This document shows, in pieces, positions 1 through 12,700 of a stretch of DNA of 64,000 nucleotides. Numbering within the stretch: position 1 is the first letter of the stretch; each line of letters starts with the position of its first letter. A model generated the notes under the pieces. It was not told where the DNA came from, ran no database searches, and saw nothing but the letters and a program-made list of their open reading frames with translations. This DNA comes from Acanthochlamys bracteata. Taxonomy: Eukaryota > Streptophyta > Magnoliopsida > Pandanales > Velloziaceae. The stretch covers positions 3,318,501 to 3,382,500 of the forward strand of contig CM034131.1 of assembly GCA_019914995.1 (NCBI GenBank). The letters run 5' to 3'. Both the position numbers and the translations under genes were made by a program.

Positions 1-494
1 AAACTTACCAGCGACTAGTTATGGTTGGTCACCTTTGTAAATGTCAACATAGTTGGCTTGTCAATGTTACGGAATTAGCAACTAATTTTAGTAGGTCGTT
101 AATGTTGATATACTATTGACTCTATTGATTTGTTGGTCGCAGTTAACTTCGGAACGATTAGATTTGCGATCACTGACTGTAACTTGGTTGCTACTTCCTA
201 TAGCGACCAATTTTTCATAAAAGCTGTCAATACTGTTTTTCCTATTATTAGTGTGCTTTCTTTTAGTGCAAGAAGCCTTTTACAGTAGCTCAGCATTTGT
301 TTTTTAAAATTTGAAAGTGTGGGTATATTGTACGTTATAGAATCATTATATATATACATATATAAATTCATAAAAAGCTAATATTTTGTAAAAGCCATAC
401 GTTTTTTAAAATTTCAAATGTTTCCTTTACTTAAAGACGAAATGCTGAGAAGATATTCTCCTAAATGGTTAGACTTAGTTGAGGAAGCTATACT
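1..494. other. AT-rich intergenic DNA, nothing recognised
   Basis: No open frame of useful length and no element ends were seen. The stretch is AT-rich with short low-complexity runs, such as a TA-rich run near 346-362. Confidence 0.5.
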
Positions 495-708
495 ATAGCC
501 CCCGTTTGACGGAGCTTTTTTGAGGCTTTAAGTCTGAAAAACTTTGAATAATAAATCAAAATGCTTGGTTATGCTTTGTTAAAACATAAATTTTTTACAT
601 TTTAAAATTTTAAAAAATTTTAAAAATTATTATAAAAGTTTTTATTAAAAAATATAAATAAAAAGTTTATAAATTTTTTTTTATAAAATGGAATACCAAA
701 TGGCTCCA
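495..708. mobile_element. Tourist-like foldback (MITE), weak
   Basis: The left end reads GCCCCCGTTTGACGG and the inverted right end reads GGAGCCATTTGGTATTCC. Between them is an A/T-only core. This is the general plan of the short PIF/Harbinger-type foldbacks seen elsewhere in this window (a GTTTGG-like terminal motif). The target duplication is not clear, so the ends are approximate. Confidence 0.4.
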
Positions 709-1039
709 TTAGCAGCTCCTTTAGGACGGTCCTTTTTGGATAGCACCGGTTCACTGTTTTATGAAAGAAAAAAAAACCGCACGGCGACTTTCTATTCTCG
801 CTGATGAATAACTATTTTTTTCCCAGGTAACTTTGAAATATTATGATGGTAAATAAACTCATTTACTGCTATGCGTTTTTTTTATTTTAAAAGTGAATTT
901 TTTATAAATGAGTTTTTAAAAATAAATTATTAAAAAATAGTATTATTAAAAGTGATGTGATTTTTGTTTATTAAAAAATAAATTAAAGTGATTTTTTATA
1001 TTCTATTTATAATAAAAGATAAATCAGAAGTGATTTTTT

Positions 1040-1420
1040 AAGTAGAAAAGGAATAACTTCGGTACAAAAGAACGCACCCAGGCTCGTTCGTTCTCTCATT
1101 TCTGTTCTTTCTTCTTCTGAGCTCCTCTTCGTTGGCACTCCTCCCCCTTCTCTCAATTTCTCCGTCCCAGTCTCAACGCCAATCATTATAATTTCTTTCC
1201 TTAGGCGTTCTTTTCCACTGTTGTTGGAGCACACAAGCGCGTCAAAAACCCTAATCGAGGTCGAGACCGTGCTAAAATCCTAAACGTGGAGAGCTTACCC
1301 AGCCACTTGGAATTGTTTGAGTAAAGAACCACACGATAGGTGACTCCAATGATCGCGCTAACTTCACCTTTTCTACTGCTTCTGATGTTAATCATTGTTT
1401 TGTAGTTTATAATTACTTTT
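1040..1420 (+). other. C/T-rich leader-like stretch with a telo-box-like motif
   Basis: This block is richer in G+C than its surroundings and is biased to C/T on the plus strand from about 1080 to 1200. It carries AAACCCTAA at about 1248, the telo-box-like motif common in promoters and 5' leaders of plant translation and ribosomal genes. No exon downstream could be recognised: the longest plus-strand start nearby (1350) gives only a short hydrophobic peptide. It could be the promoter and leader of a noncoding or dead gene, or a transposon end. The 1.1 kb that follows, to about 2560, shows nothing I can name. Confidence 0.3.
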
Positions 1421-2599
1421 GTTGTCAAATTGTAGTTTTAGTTTGGTTTTCTTTTTATGATTTTTTTTGTTTCTAAACATGTTGCGTTAATTTATAACCT
1501 TAAGTAGATGTTGAGTAATTGAGAAAAATTAGGTAGTTTTGATATTCTGAGATTTTAGTCTGATGCTACGAAAGACTCTTTTACGGTTGCACTTCAAGTG
1601 ATGCACAAGTTGGATTTTGAGATCTTTCTCTATTTTATGTGAGGGTAGCGGTGCTTTTATAAATATATGCGCTATAGTTCACGTCGCATTACGGATCTAG
1701 TACCCGTCGTTCATGAGAAAAAGAATTGCTAGTTTTCGATCACAGTTTAGATGAAGGTAAGAAGAAGTTCTCATATGCAATAAGTTGTATGTCAAATGAC
1801 TGCTTTGCTGGATGTCGATTGTGGTTGATCCTAATATTTAGATTAAGACTTCTTTACAGGACATGTTAAAGTTGGCATGATTATTGCTTTCTGTCTTTGA
1901 TCTTAATAGTTAGATTATGAGGGACTGCACTATGCTATTGACCATTAACCTTGTGTATTTTGGGCTTGATTATAAGATGTTGTACAACTAAGTATATTGG
2001 CCATGCCAAGCTGCCAAAAGCTTAGGTTTGTGGTTAATAGCTTGGCTGGAAATTTAACCAATTTGGATTGATTGTATGAACCTAAAGGAAGCTCGTATAC
2101 GTGAACTAGTTTGATGCAATGGTATCACTTGATTAGTGAACTTTCAAGTTGAAGCTCATAGATGGGAGTCATTAGAGTCAGTTGATATGTTATTTATGTT
2201 GTAATTGTGTTTTGTGTTACGTACAGTAAATTATCATTTTTTTAAAATTTTGGAGGCCCTTTTACGCAAGTGTAGATATTAACTCCCTTGTTGGATAATT
2301 GTACAGTATGCCAGAGAAAGAGGTGCATGGCTATTCTGATGGTGCTAAGATGAACTTTGTTAGTTGGTAATATTCAACGTAGTTGCTCTTTACAAATCAT
2401 CAGGTCGTGTGTATGAGCGAATTGAGTAATGGCAAATTTAAACTAAAACGTTTGCTATTTACAATTCATCACTGATCAATTAGTAGTTACTCAGCTGTAA
2501 GGTTGATGAAGTGTAGCCGAGTGTAAATGTAACTTGTATCGAAGAGGTTAGCATAATAAAACTTAAATAAAACAAACACAGGTGCTAAATGAGGCAAAC

Positions 2600-2820
2600 T
2601 AGACAGCGCTAAAAAACTTTTACATGGTTTGACACTTCGGTACCTACGTCTATGTCACTTGAAATATTAAGTTAAATCCACTAACGCCTACAATCACGAA
2701 GACTTGATATTTTACAAATACCTCCGTCTAAAGCCCGAGTCTCCTCGCAAACTAGATGCACATAAAGACTTTTATGTGGTTCGACGCTCCAGTACTTGCG
2801 TCCGTGTCACTTGGTAACTT
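2600..2820. repeat. two diverged copies of a 'tggtttgac...tgtcacttg' repeat
   Basis: About 50 bases at 2608-2652 recur at 2764-2814 in the same orientation (an ACTTTTA-TGGTT-GAC opening and a TGTCACTTG close). The wording resembles the 'cgtggttcggc...tacatccacgg' segment of plant copia LTRs, one of which lies at about 60845. It is probably an old LTR scrap, but no coding part is attached. Confidence 0.35.
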
Positions 2821-3517
2821 AGTCTGTCCGGCCACTTCGATAAATTATCTAAACTTCGTTAGTGGACATTGTTGGCTCGTATCTTGACTGCATATGTTAG
2901 CTTTTATCAGCAAAAATTGGATCACAATAATGTGACTTGAGCTAAACTATTGGGTTTGGAAGTTGCTGTCCAAAGAGGGTCACTCGGATTCAATCAGACG
3001 AGCTATGAGCAAACATCAAACTTCTTTGATATAAGTAGAATTCATATCTTTACTGCATGGTTTGAGATTTTGACTGTAGTAACTCCAAAATGTCTGATAT
3101 CCATAGGAAAAATCAGATATGAAAAACTTGTATGAGCAGAAAGATATAGTATTTGCAACTTGTTATTTAGAAGCGGTGACCAGCAGATCCATTAAAGTTT
3201 TCTATGCGAGCAGGGAACTTCATAAATTTGTCTCGATAGAATTCCTTACTAGTTGGCTTGTTTTATTTTTTAACATTTCATTTTTCAAATACAATAAAGA
3301 AATCTTCATTTGGTTGATTGAGTTAAATATATTTGTGTGCAAAGTAGGCTTTCCGACAGGCTTCAACACTTAGTTAAACATTTTCTTTTAATTATGTCCG
3401 GCTCCATATATCTAATGCGACTTGTCCAAAAGTTATTACCAAACTATTTGAAATTGTTTAACGTCTTAAATGCTTCAAAATATGCTTGTATGTGATATGA
3501 AGCACGAGGTAAATATG

Positions 3518-3783
3518 AAGGGTGCGTTTTGGGATTACTTATGAATAGAATTTTTTTAAAATAAGAGATATTTTTATTTTTTTGAAAAACGAGCTTTATT
3601 TTTTTTACTTTAAAAAAAATAATAAAAATATGTAATAAAAAGATCTCATTACATAAAATTTTTCTACATTATCTAAAATTTTAATAAATTTTTTAAATAA
3701 TTATAAAATATATATTAAAAAATGTGAAATGAAAAAAAATTTGAAAAATTATGTTTTATAAGCTCAACCAAACACAGCCTTCG
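3518..3783. mobile_element. Tourist-like foldback (MITE)
   Basis: The inverted ends are GAAGGGTGCGTTTTGGG on the left and, read from the other strand, GAAGGCTGTGTTTGGTT on the right. The core is almost pure A/T. This fits the short non-autonomous PIF/Harbinger plan. A target duplication could not be assigned. Confidence 0.5.
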
Positions 3784-5340
3784 AAGTTGTATCTATACCC
3801 AGCGGTTTCAACTCGAAGATTTAGATATTAGTTAAACTGATACATATTGGTTGAGGCTGTGATGTTATTACTATTGAAGTATCCAAACATTGAATTAGTA
3901 TTAGATTTTAGTTATCCCTACGCATGTATATTGAAATTGGTAAATGTATGATTAAATTATTTTTTAGTTGAAAATTTGTTCGAAATTATTAATGTAAGAC
4001 TACATTATTCATTCATTCTCCAGAAATTACTCCACAAATTATTAAATTTATAACAATATATTCAATTTCTAAATACTAATATTGAAAAGTACTACTAAAA
4101 TTAAATATTACAAAAATATTAAATTAAAAAATAAATAATATATGCAAAAAAGTTCAAAATTTTAATAATATATTTATTATTATTATTATTGAGAATCTGA
4201 CATTGTTATGTCTCAGGATACATAGTCATCTTTATGGAATTTTATTTGTTGCCACAAAGCTAGCCAATTCATCAATTTTGTAAGAAATATCCGTCCTTAA
4301 AAGCTTCCATTTTTCCTCTATATTTTTCTTATTAAGAAATCACCCGAAAAGGAAGAGGGTGGGCGAGGGTGTTGTGTACGGTGTCCAAGCGATTATTCAC
4401 GATGCTCGTAAAAAAGCTTAAAGATAGCTACTTAAAAACATAATAAAATTACAAAATACAATAATTAATTTTCTAATTGCAAGAACTTTTATTTGCTTTA
4501 CAAAAAATTATTTTCAACCTAACGAATTTTTCTTTTGCGAATTACGTGCAATGGCAAAAATGCATGTCATGGATGACGATGGACCACAGGAATTGGCATG
4601 CGTGGTCGTAAACCTAGGCTTAGCCCCTGTTATTTTTGCCTAACTCATTTGTTATCTCCTCTCTAAGAATTAAGTTCAAATTCTTTTCCCTTTAACTTAA
4701 TTACTTGTTATGGTTCACACTTCATACAAGAACAGTCCTATTATAGAAAGTAGCATTACCTTCATTAATTCTAGTATTAGGTTAAAATTGTAGAAATTAT
4801 GACGAAAATTGGTTCTTGCCGACAAACGAAGAATATATAAGTAGAGAATTTCATTGTTGCAATTTTTCTCTCGGTGTTAATTTGCCTAACTTCGATGAGT
4901 CTACATCTTTCTTATTTTGAATTTCTACAGATAATTAGGATGAAGTATTCATCTTCTTAACCTCAACAGCTACATGCACTTCTATATTTTCACTTTTCCT
5001 TATTTCGAAATTTCTGCCAACTCTTCGTGCAATCACATAAAATTTTCAATATAATTATGTTATACTTGAATGAAAACAAGTTTAGGTACATAATTTGTTC
5101 TCAATCAAAGTATCAAACCCAAAGAAGAAATAAACAAACATAATACATAATTAAATTTGTTTCAGCTAGACCAAGATTCTCATACTGCAAAGACTTTTCT
5201 AGAGATCTAAGATACAACATAAAGTTCAAAGATGAATAAAGTAGAGTTCTGAAGTTTAGGATAACTTAAACGCTTTCAATATTTTTGAAGTTGAGAAGTG
5301 AGTAGTCATAACATTATGTCAAACCCTGATGTTTAGAGTT
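3784..5340. other. intergenic DNA upstream of the expansin-like gene
   Basis: No gene was recognised in 1.5 kb of AT-rich DNA. It includes a short (TTA)n run near 4172-4190. The last few hundred bases are the presumed promoter of the expansin-like gene. Confidence 0.5.
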
Positions 5341-5359
5341 CAAAAACAAAATCCTCCAC

Positions 5360-5368
5360 TATAAATAA
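5360..5368 (+). promoter_or_regulatory. TATA box of the expansin-like gene
   Basis: TATAAATAA stands 67-75 bases upstream of the ATG at 5435, leaving room for a leader of roughly 35-45 bases. This is the usual plant core-promoter spacing. Confidence 0.55.
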
Positions 5369-5434
5369 ACAACCAATTCGAGCCTCTCCTTCATCACCAT
5401 TAGCAAGCATTAGTACGTTTGAAATTTTCTTGTA

Positions 5435-6686
5435 ATGGATACTTATTCTGTTAATATCTTTACCATTTTCTTGGTCCTCTCCATATTTGTAATCCAGTAT
5501 CCTGCTAGTCATGGTGCTGATGATCATACATGCACTAACTGCTTCACTCAATCAACTGCAGCTTACTACCCGAACTCCGATCAACAGGGAACTTCAGGTA
5601 ACTCGCTATCGCGTGACTCGTTCAAATTAAACAAATGTGAACAGTTTAGATCATATAAGTGGAACAATCTCATTTTTCTTGTTTGTGTGATTTTGGCTGT
5701 AGACGGAGCTTGCGGTTTTAAATCATATGGAGCAACACTTAATGGTGGAGACGTATCAGCTGCGTCAAATCTCTACATGAATGGTGTAGGTTGTGGTGCA
5801 TGCTACCAGGTGATCCACTCATCTCCTACATATTCATAATACCAATAACGAAAACAGAATATATATGTAGTAGTTCATATGCATGATATATTGCTTTTCC
5901 TGATCAGGTGAAATGCACGAAATCTAACTACTGCTCAGACAATTGTGTTACTGTTGTGATAACGGACTCAGGAGCAAGTGGCAACACGGACTTCATTCTC
6001 AGCCAGCATGCCTTTGCAAACATGGCCCAGACACCAGTTGCTGGAGCTTACTTGCTATCACTTGGCTCAGTTGGTATCCAGTACATGCGGTACGTCTGAC
6101 TTCACACAGGTGTCCCTGCCTATCATTGAACCACAGTTCTAACTAGTTTGAAAGTTTTAATATAAGTTATGGGTTTCTTTAGGGTGCCTTGTAGCTTTCC
6201 AAACAAGAATATAATGTTCAAGATTGATGAGAGCAGCTTCTTTCCAAGCTACTTGGCCTTTGTGATAGAGTATGTACAAGGCGATAAAGATATCACTGCT
6301 GTCCAATTGTGCGAGGTACTTAAATTCCACCTATATATACCGACCATTTGAACCCTCCGACTATGTCATTTCTGATTTTCATATTATTACTATTTCGATG
6401 TTTATCTCTTAGTTAAGATTTTTAATTTCGTTAAATTGAGTAACACGTGAATACAACTGAAAAACATTTCAAACGAATGCAGACCATCAACCTGACTTGC
6501 AAGATCATCCAGCGGAGCCATGGAGCAGTATGGGCGGTTTCCTCACCACCTAGCGGACCATTGTCTATAAGAATGCTGCTCAGCGGAGAGGACAACGGTG
6601 AGGAGAGTTGGTTGGTTCCAATAAACAGCATACCGCTGAACTGGACTGCAGGCGCAATCTACGATTCTGGAGTTCAAGTGAACTAG
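5435..6686 (+). CDS. expansin-like B protein (5 exons)
   Basis: This is a secreted cell-wall protein of the expansin superfamily, EXLB branch. Exons are 5435-5597, 5703-5809, 5908-6089, 6183-6315 and 6483-6686. All introns are GT-AG and phases agree, giving 262 aa. Residues 1-27 form a signal peptide with a hydrophobic core (FLVLSIFVI). Next comes the cysteine-rich GH45-like domain, with [20 protein letters not shown] and [12 protein letters not shown], then the C-terminal grass-pollen-allergen-like domain ([17 protein letters not shown]). The His-Phe-Asp signature of true expansins is absent: the matching place reads [10 protein letters not shown], as is known for EXLB proteins. No wall-loosening or hydrolytic activity is established for this branch, so the biochemical role is unknown. 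The ATG follows a good TATA box and opens the signal peptide. No sign of decay. Confidence 0.93.
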
Positions 6687-7485
6687 CCACGTTAATTAAT
6701 TACCAGCTACTCCCAAGCTTTCATATGTCATTTATTCTCATTTCTTACTATATATAGTATACTTGTATAAAATTGTGATCGACAACTGTGTTTCGCATTT
6801 TTTTAATAGTAAATGTTATCTTTTGCTTTGTGCGTATCTTCAAATTACTTTTTGTAATATCTAAAGTCTAGTACTAAATTCTTTACCAAAATGTCCAGAC
6901 ATTGTGAAGATTATCCTCAAAACAAAGATTTCTTTTGGGGGGGTTTTAAGGTAAACCACTTAATATTTAGTATTGACAGAACTTTAAACCCTCAAATATT
7001 TTGCATTAATATCATACCACCCCAACTCAAACTTCCTAATATTTTTATTCAAAAAATATCTTGAATCCAAGGTTATTCTTCACTTCTACCGATCTTTCCC
7101 TTCGTTAATTTTACTACTGCCATCATTCCTCTCCATCATTTTTCTTTTCTATCCCCTTTTACTCTGTAATCTTTTCTTTGTTCTCTACTTCAAGCATTCT
7201 AATCTTCAACTTAAAAAGGAACACTCAATTTTCTTTTTTGTTTTTCGAAAAGGTTTCTATTTTATTCAGCAATTTTCTTTCTATTTTTCTTTCCCATTCA
7301 GTTAGTTACTTGTTTTTCTAAGTTAATAATAAATATCTTTTGAAAAAACATATGGAAAAAAATTATAATTTTATAATTTTTCAAATGGTAGAATCAAATG
7401 AAGTTTGATGGGATAAAATTGACAACCTCTACCGGTACTTAACCTAATATATAAAGCGTGTAGGTGAATTAAAATTATTCTTCTT
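6687..7485. other. 3' flank of the expansin-like gene, no gene seen
   Basis: AT-rich DNA that should contain the 3' UTR and poly(A) site of the expansin-like gene. No canonical AATAAA can be singled out, and no other feature was recognised. Confidence 0.45.
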
Positions 7486-9790
7486 TTGTGTGAACCTTAT
7501 AGAAAACTATTAAACTTAGCAATATTTCGATAAATACTCGAAATACGAAAATCACCAAAATTGAAACACTTCAATACAAATAATTTATGTAAAAAATCTC
7601 ATCAACTCGAGAATAAAAATCACGACATTCGACATATCTTTTCCTATCATAATAATAGGAATAGACAAATTTTTCTAGTTAAATTTAGAGGCATATAACC
7701 ATATATTTTAAAATTAAACAATTTTGGCAATTAAAAAAAACAAATTGGAGAGATCTCGCCAAATCATATGGAGACATTATTTCATACATCAAACTTTTTA
7801 GAAAAACATTATTGAGACATATGGAAGTCTTTTCATATCTTCCTTCTCCTGATTTGTAGAAATTTACTACTTATGCTTAACTTAAAGATAATAGTAAGAT
7901 GAGAGCTAACCGTTTTTGCTTAAGTCATATTCAATCTTTCAAACACATTTTCAATATTACTTTTGTCACATACATAATTTTTTGGCTAATATATTTTAAT
8001 TAATTCGAATACCAAGAATTTGCTTTGCAAGCTCAAAATTTTTCGTATCAAATGATTACTTAATTCCTTTTCCAACTTGTTAATTTTAGAAGCCTTTCTC
8101 TAAGCAATCAACATGTTGTCATATAAAATAATAATATATTAAAATGATCATGAGAAAATTTCTAAACAAAGTAAACTGATAATAAGTTATTTTATGATAG
8201 CCCTACTCTTGCATACCTAATTTAAACCTTTTGTAGCACTGTTTCTGTAATTGTTTCAATTCATAAAGATCGTTGTTCAACGTGCACACATAATTTTTTT
8301 TTCATTTTATTTCGAAATCATTTTTTGGTTGCATATAAATTTCTATATCTATATAACCATGGAGCAAAGCAGTTTTGATATCTATCTGCTCAATCTCAAA
8401 ATCATGATACTATTAAACTTAGAACCATACGAGTAGAGATATCTTAACAATAGGAGAAAATATTTCGTCAAAGTTAATAATTTTCTTTTAATTGATCCCT
8501 TAACAAATAATCTAGCTTTATAATATGGTTAGGAAGAATATTCTTCCTATTTCACTATGTAGACTACTTGTTCTCTAAATCATTTTTCTTCTTAGATAAC
8601 TTTAACATCTCAAAAGTGTTACTCTCATATAATAGCCTCAGCTTATCTTGCATAACATCAAAGTATTCTTTCTTGTGTTCATCTTGTATGGCTTTTGTAT
8701 AACTTTCTACTCTTCTCCGTCATTTAATAAAACATACTAGACTTCTAAGTGATGACAATGTTTGTTGTAGCTTTTTCAACTTTCGATAATGTTTCTTTAT
8801 ATGCTCTTTAAAGCAAGGTGATGACACTCAACATCATTATGCCAGCAAAACTTGCTTTTACTTCTAATTAACATCTCTAACTACAAAGAGAAACGCATAA
8901 CTTTCTCTCATCTCTTCATTCACTACTTTTAGCTAAGTTCATAATAATGACACTATCTGGATCTGAGTTAGGTGAACATTTCTAAACGTCTTCCATGATT
9001 CAGAAAACTTAACAAAAAGCTATCAGCTATGCACCTCATCATTAAACTTAATATTCATTCCAACTAACTGATTAATAATACTTTAGAATATATTCAAATG
9101 TTCCGCCATACGAGTTGCATTCTAATATTTCAATTTATCATATGTTTAACAAAAAATAGCTCATTATTCTAAATTTTTCTATTATAAAATTGCTCAAATT
9201 TGTTTCATAAAATTTTTTAATTTTCCAATCACAACATAGTTCAAAACGTTACATCTACCAGTTATCTAATAAATTTGCAACTTGTCGATGAGATAAATTC
9301 TATTCAGCATCGATTTTATTTGCACACTTCTTTCGATAATATAGTAGATAATAATCTTCACTTATAACAAATTTGTCATATTTCTTTCCATAAATGGTAA
9401 TTTGACCAAATCAAATTAGTCATTCTACTTGTGTTAGATTTTATTATCCAACACAATGCACAAATCAACTAAAAGTAAGGCTCTAGTAACATTAAGATGA
9501 GACAAATTAACATAAACTAATATTCAACCGATATAGAGCATGCCACAATTATCTCTTTATTATATGAACCTAATGTAAACAATTAAATAGAGTAATATTT
9601 TGGTAAATACTTAAACCACAAAAATCGCCACAATTACAAACACATCAATACGAACAATTTACGTGAAAAACAACCTCAACCGAGAAGTACAAACTACAGT
9701 AACCAATTATCTTTCACTATCACAATAATGAGAATAAATAAATTTTCTCTTACTAAAAGTATAGGCATATAGCTATATATTTCAAAATAT
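7486..9790 (-). mobile_element. decayed Ty1-copia retrotransposon fossil
   Basis: Two direct repeats of about 235 bases, at about 7486-7720 and 9560-9790, look like an old, strongly diverged LTR pair. Between them the minus strand carries a reverse-transcriptase segment of copia type near 8310-8400 (an IDIKTA-LHG motif, the family's VDVKTAFLHG region) and other pol-like scraps. A related stretch recurs near 18410-18560. The copy is old and heavily broken. Family lineage and exact ends are uncertain. Confidence 0.6.
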
Positions 9791-12700
9791 GCTTATAAGA
9801 TAGAGCTTTATTGAAATTTTGAAGAAAATAATAAACGAAGATGCACGTTCTGTTCAAGAAAATTTTGAAGATTTTTTGAAATACGAGCTTGACTTGTTTT
9901 GACCTAAATAAAAATAAAAATATACTTTAAATATTTTATGACATACAAAAGTTTGTACTTTTCATAAAAAAATTCAGCAAAATAGTGTACAAAATTTATT
10001 AAAAATTACAAAGTGCTTACTTAGAATTATAAACGCTTAGAACGTAATACCAAACGTCCTAATCTTGTCACTACTAATAACTGTGCAACGACCGATAGTA
10101 ACTATATCAAGTCCAAAAAGCCTAATAAAAATTTAAAAAACTTCAAAATAACAATGTGCCAAAAACTTTAGAAATATAGCAGAATTTTGGCAAAAAATCT
10201 AAAGAAAAAATGTACGAATTTTAGTATTACAACAAAACCAACAAAGTTGCTCATAAGAGTACCATTGCTCACAAGAGTACCAAATTAATCTTAAACCTCA
10301 AATCATAATAAATGAAGTTTTCTAAACTTAACTGTTACCATCCGATAACATTTAAAGTATTAACCAACAAGTATGAATGCAACTCAGCATAATACGTAAT
10401 GAGATAAAATGTACAAGTCCCTTGAGTGTTACGAAGTCAAGTAAACGATAAATAAAAAAGTGTGAACATACCGGTATTACTTCATTTTTATCCACGATAG
10501 TGGGGTTTGCTAAATCTAGCTTAACCTTATATTATTTAGGGGAGGCCATGAAGAAAAGACTTCAGTCTCATTGAGGTGTAAAATTAAAGTGCTCCATTTT
10601 AGAATTCTAATACATTATTCTATCATTATATTATTATATCTTTGTGTGAAGTAGATACAACGATAGATCGAATTTGATATTTCTAAGTCCTAAATTGTCA
10701 TATACCAATTCAGTCCTTAGTAAGAGAACACTGTAAGAATGAGGTGTAGCATATCACACAACATTTCCTATGTCAAATTACTATTTTATCCATGCTTCGT
10801 ATCTTATGTTCTCTCATTATGCAAATGTGATTGATATACTTTATGAATTGCCACATATGTCTGTATCAAGCAGTCAACCTAGACTAGTCACACTTACACG
10901 TGCATATCCACAAAAGTCATATACATATAGTCTATATCTAAGTCATTCATTCACATGCATATATATAACATACATATTCACTATCAAAGAGTCAAATCAC
11001 ATCACACGAGTGAGACCACATCTCCAACTCGTATAGTTGTTCAATCTACATGCAAACATGCACACGTGCAAACTAATACACATGTGTATTCACTAGGTAT
11101 CTATACAAACATGCAAATATATGCTAATGCACAATTCGTCAAACAATCATGCTCATAAAATATATGTGATCGAGTCAAACTAGATCTTTAACTTCATCAC
11201 TGTAGTCTACATACACCCAGACATAAATATATATATCATTGTGTATACGCAAATCTCTTGATATGTACTTAGCATGCATCTATATATGTATATATAACTA
11301 GTTAGGCATCATAATCATATATCACAAGCGATTGATTAGATTGTGTCTTTAACTCGCATAACTGCTATTCACCTACGTATGTGCATGCATAAAAGGTACC
11401 ATCCAAATATCATATACATCATCATCTCTTTTTATATGCATATGCTAGTCATGCGTAATATAATACTTTCAATATGCATACATACATACTTATATAATAC
11501 CTTTCTATATATCGGGGAGCTAGAATAACAACTATAGCGAGACGCAATCTTCAGCTATCAAATTCGGCGAGGCTAACTATCTATTCTATCTCAAATCCAA
11601 ACATATTTCAGCGAGGCTTAGACTCCAACATAGATGAATTTCTTCGAAACTAATTATCTACTTCGCCTCTAATATAGATAGATGTTGTTGACGCTAAGTC
11701 TTCAATACAAACGAACTCCGGCGAGACTAAGTATCCATCCACAGGTTTATGGCTATAGATGTGTATCACCCCATACTCACTCAGGTCCTAACTCATCTTC
11801 GACTTTTTGCCTGCCTCTGTGTAGTGGGAGTATCCATACACAATCAAGAAATTATATGTATAAATATATACGTAGTTACAAGGCTCTTCGATATTTATCA
11901 AAAACATATCGAATTAACATATAAGTCATCTTTATAATATTATACTATAGTTTTGCAGAAGTGTAGTACTAACGTATAAATTATTCTTAAAAATATAAGT
12001 ATTACGGTTAGCCAAAAATACAATAATGTAGTATAAATCATTTTAAAATCATGCCTTGAAAGTCCATGCTCTTGGTTCTCCATGTAATGCTAGTATATGA
12101 TGCCATAATCATATATGCATGATTATGCATTGCCTAATCAACTAACATGTTTGATAAATTATATTGTTAGATCCTATGAAATGCTAGCTTAGTTTTGTAA
12201 ATTTCTACCATAATTCTTATACAAATATGAATTATGCTTTGCATTATTTGTTACATATAAAGGCTTTAATTCATACTTTTACTTATTATAACATCAAGCC
12301 TGTAAAATATGTGAGAGTAGGGATCTTATCAAATCTAACAACCTACTTAATCACTAGTATGCTGCTATTATATTTTACACTATCATGACTGAAGATTGCA
12401 GGTCATGCTAAATTTTCAAAGCAGATGTTACTTGCGTTGAAAACATAACGGTAAAGCTAAAAAGAAAAAAATACAAGTAACCCTCACCCAATGTCCCACA
12501 ATTCATCTAAGTCACAGGGTCCATTTAAGCTACCACTCAGATTAAACTCATCACGAAGTCCTATTACATGCAGGATACAATTATCACTCAAGCATGTTAA
12601 ATGAAACCAAACTCGACATTTATTTAATCCCGTAACCAAGTTCAAGCTTACATAATTCAATCGCTATATGACGTAACACATTCTAGCGTTCCAGTCAACC

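Noticed and set aside
10770-11160. Two overlapping plus-strand open stretches rich in Y, H, I and S
   Set aside because: The composition follows the CA/TA-rich DNA. There is no promoter or splice context, and they overlap each other in two frames.
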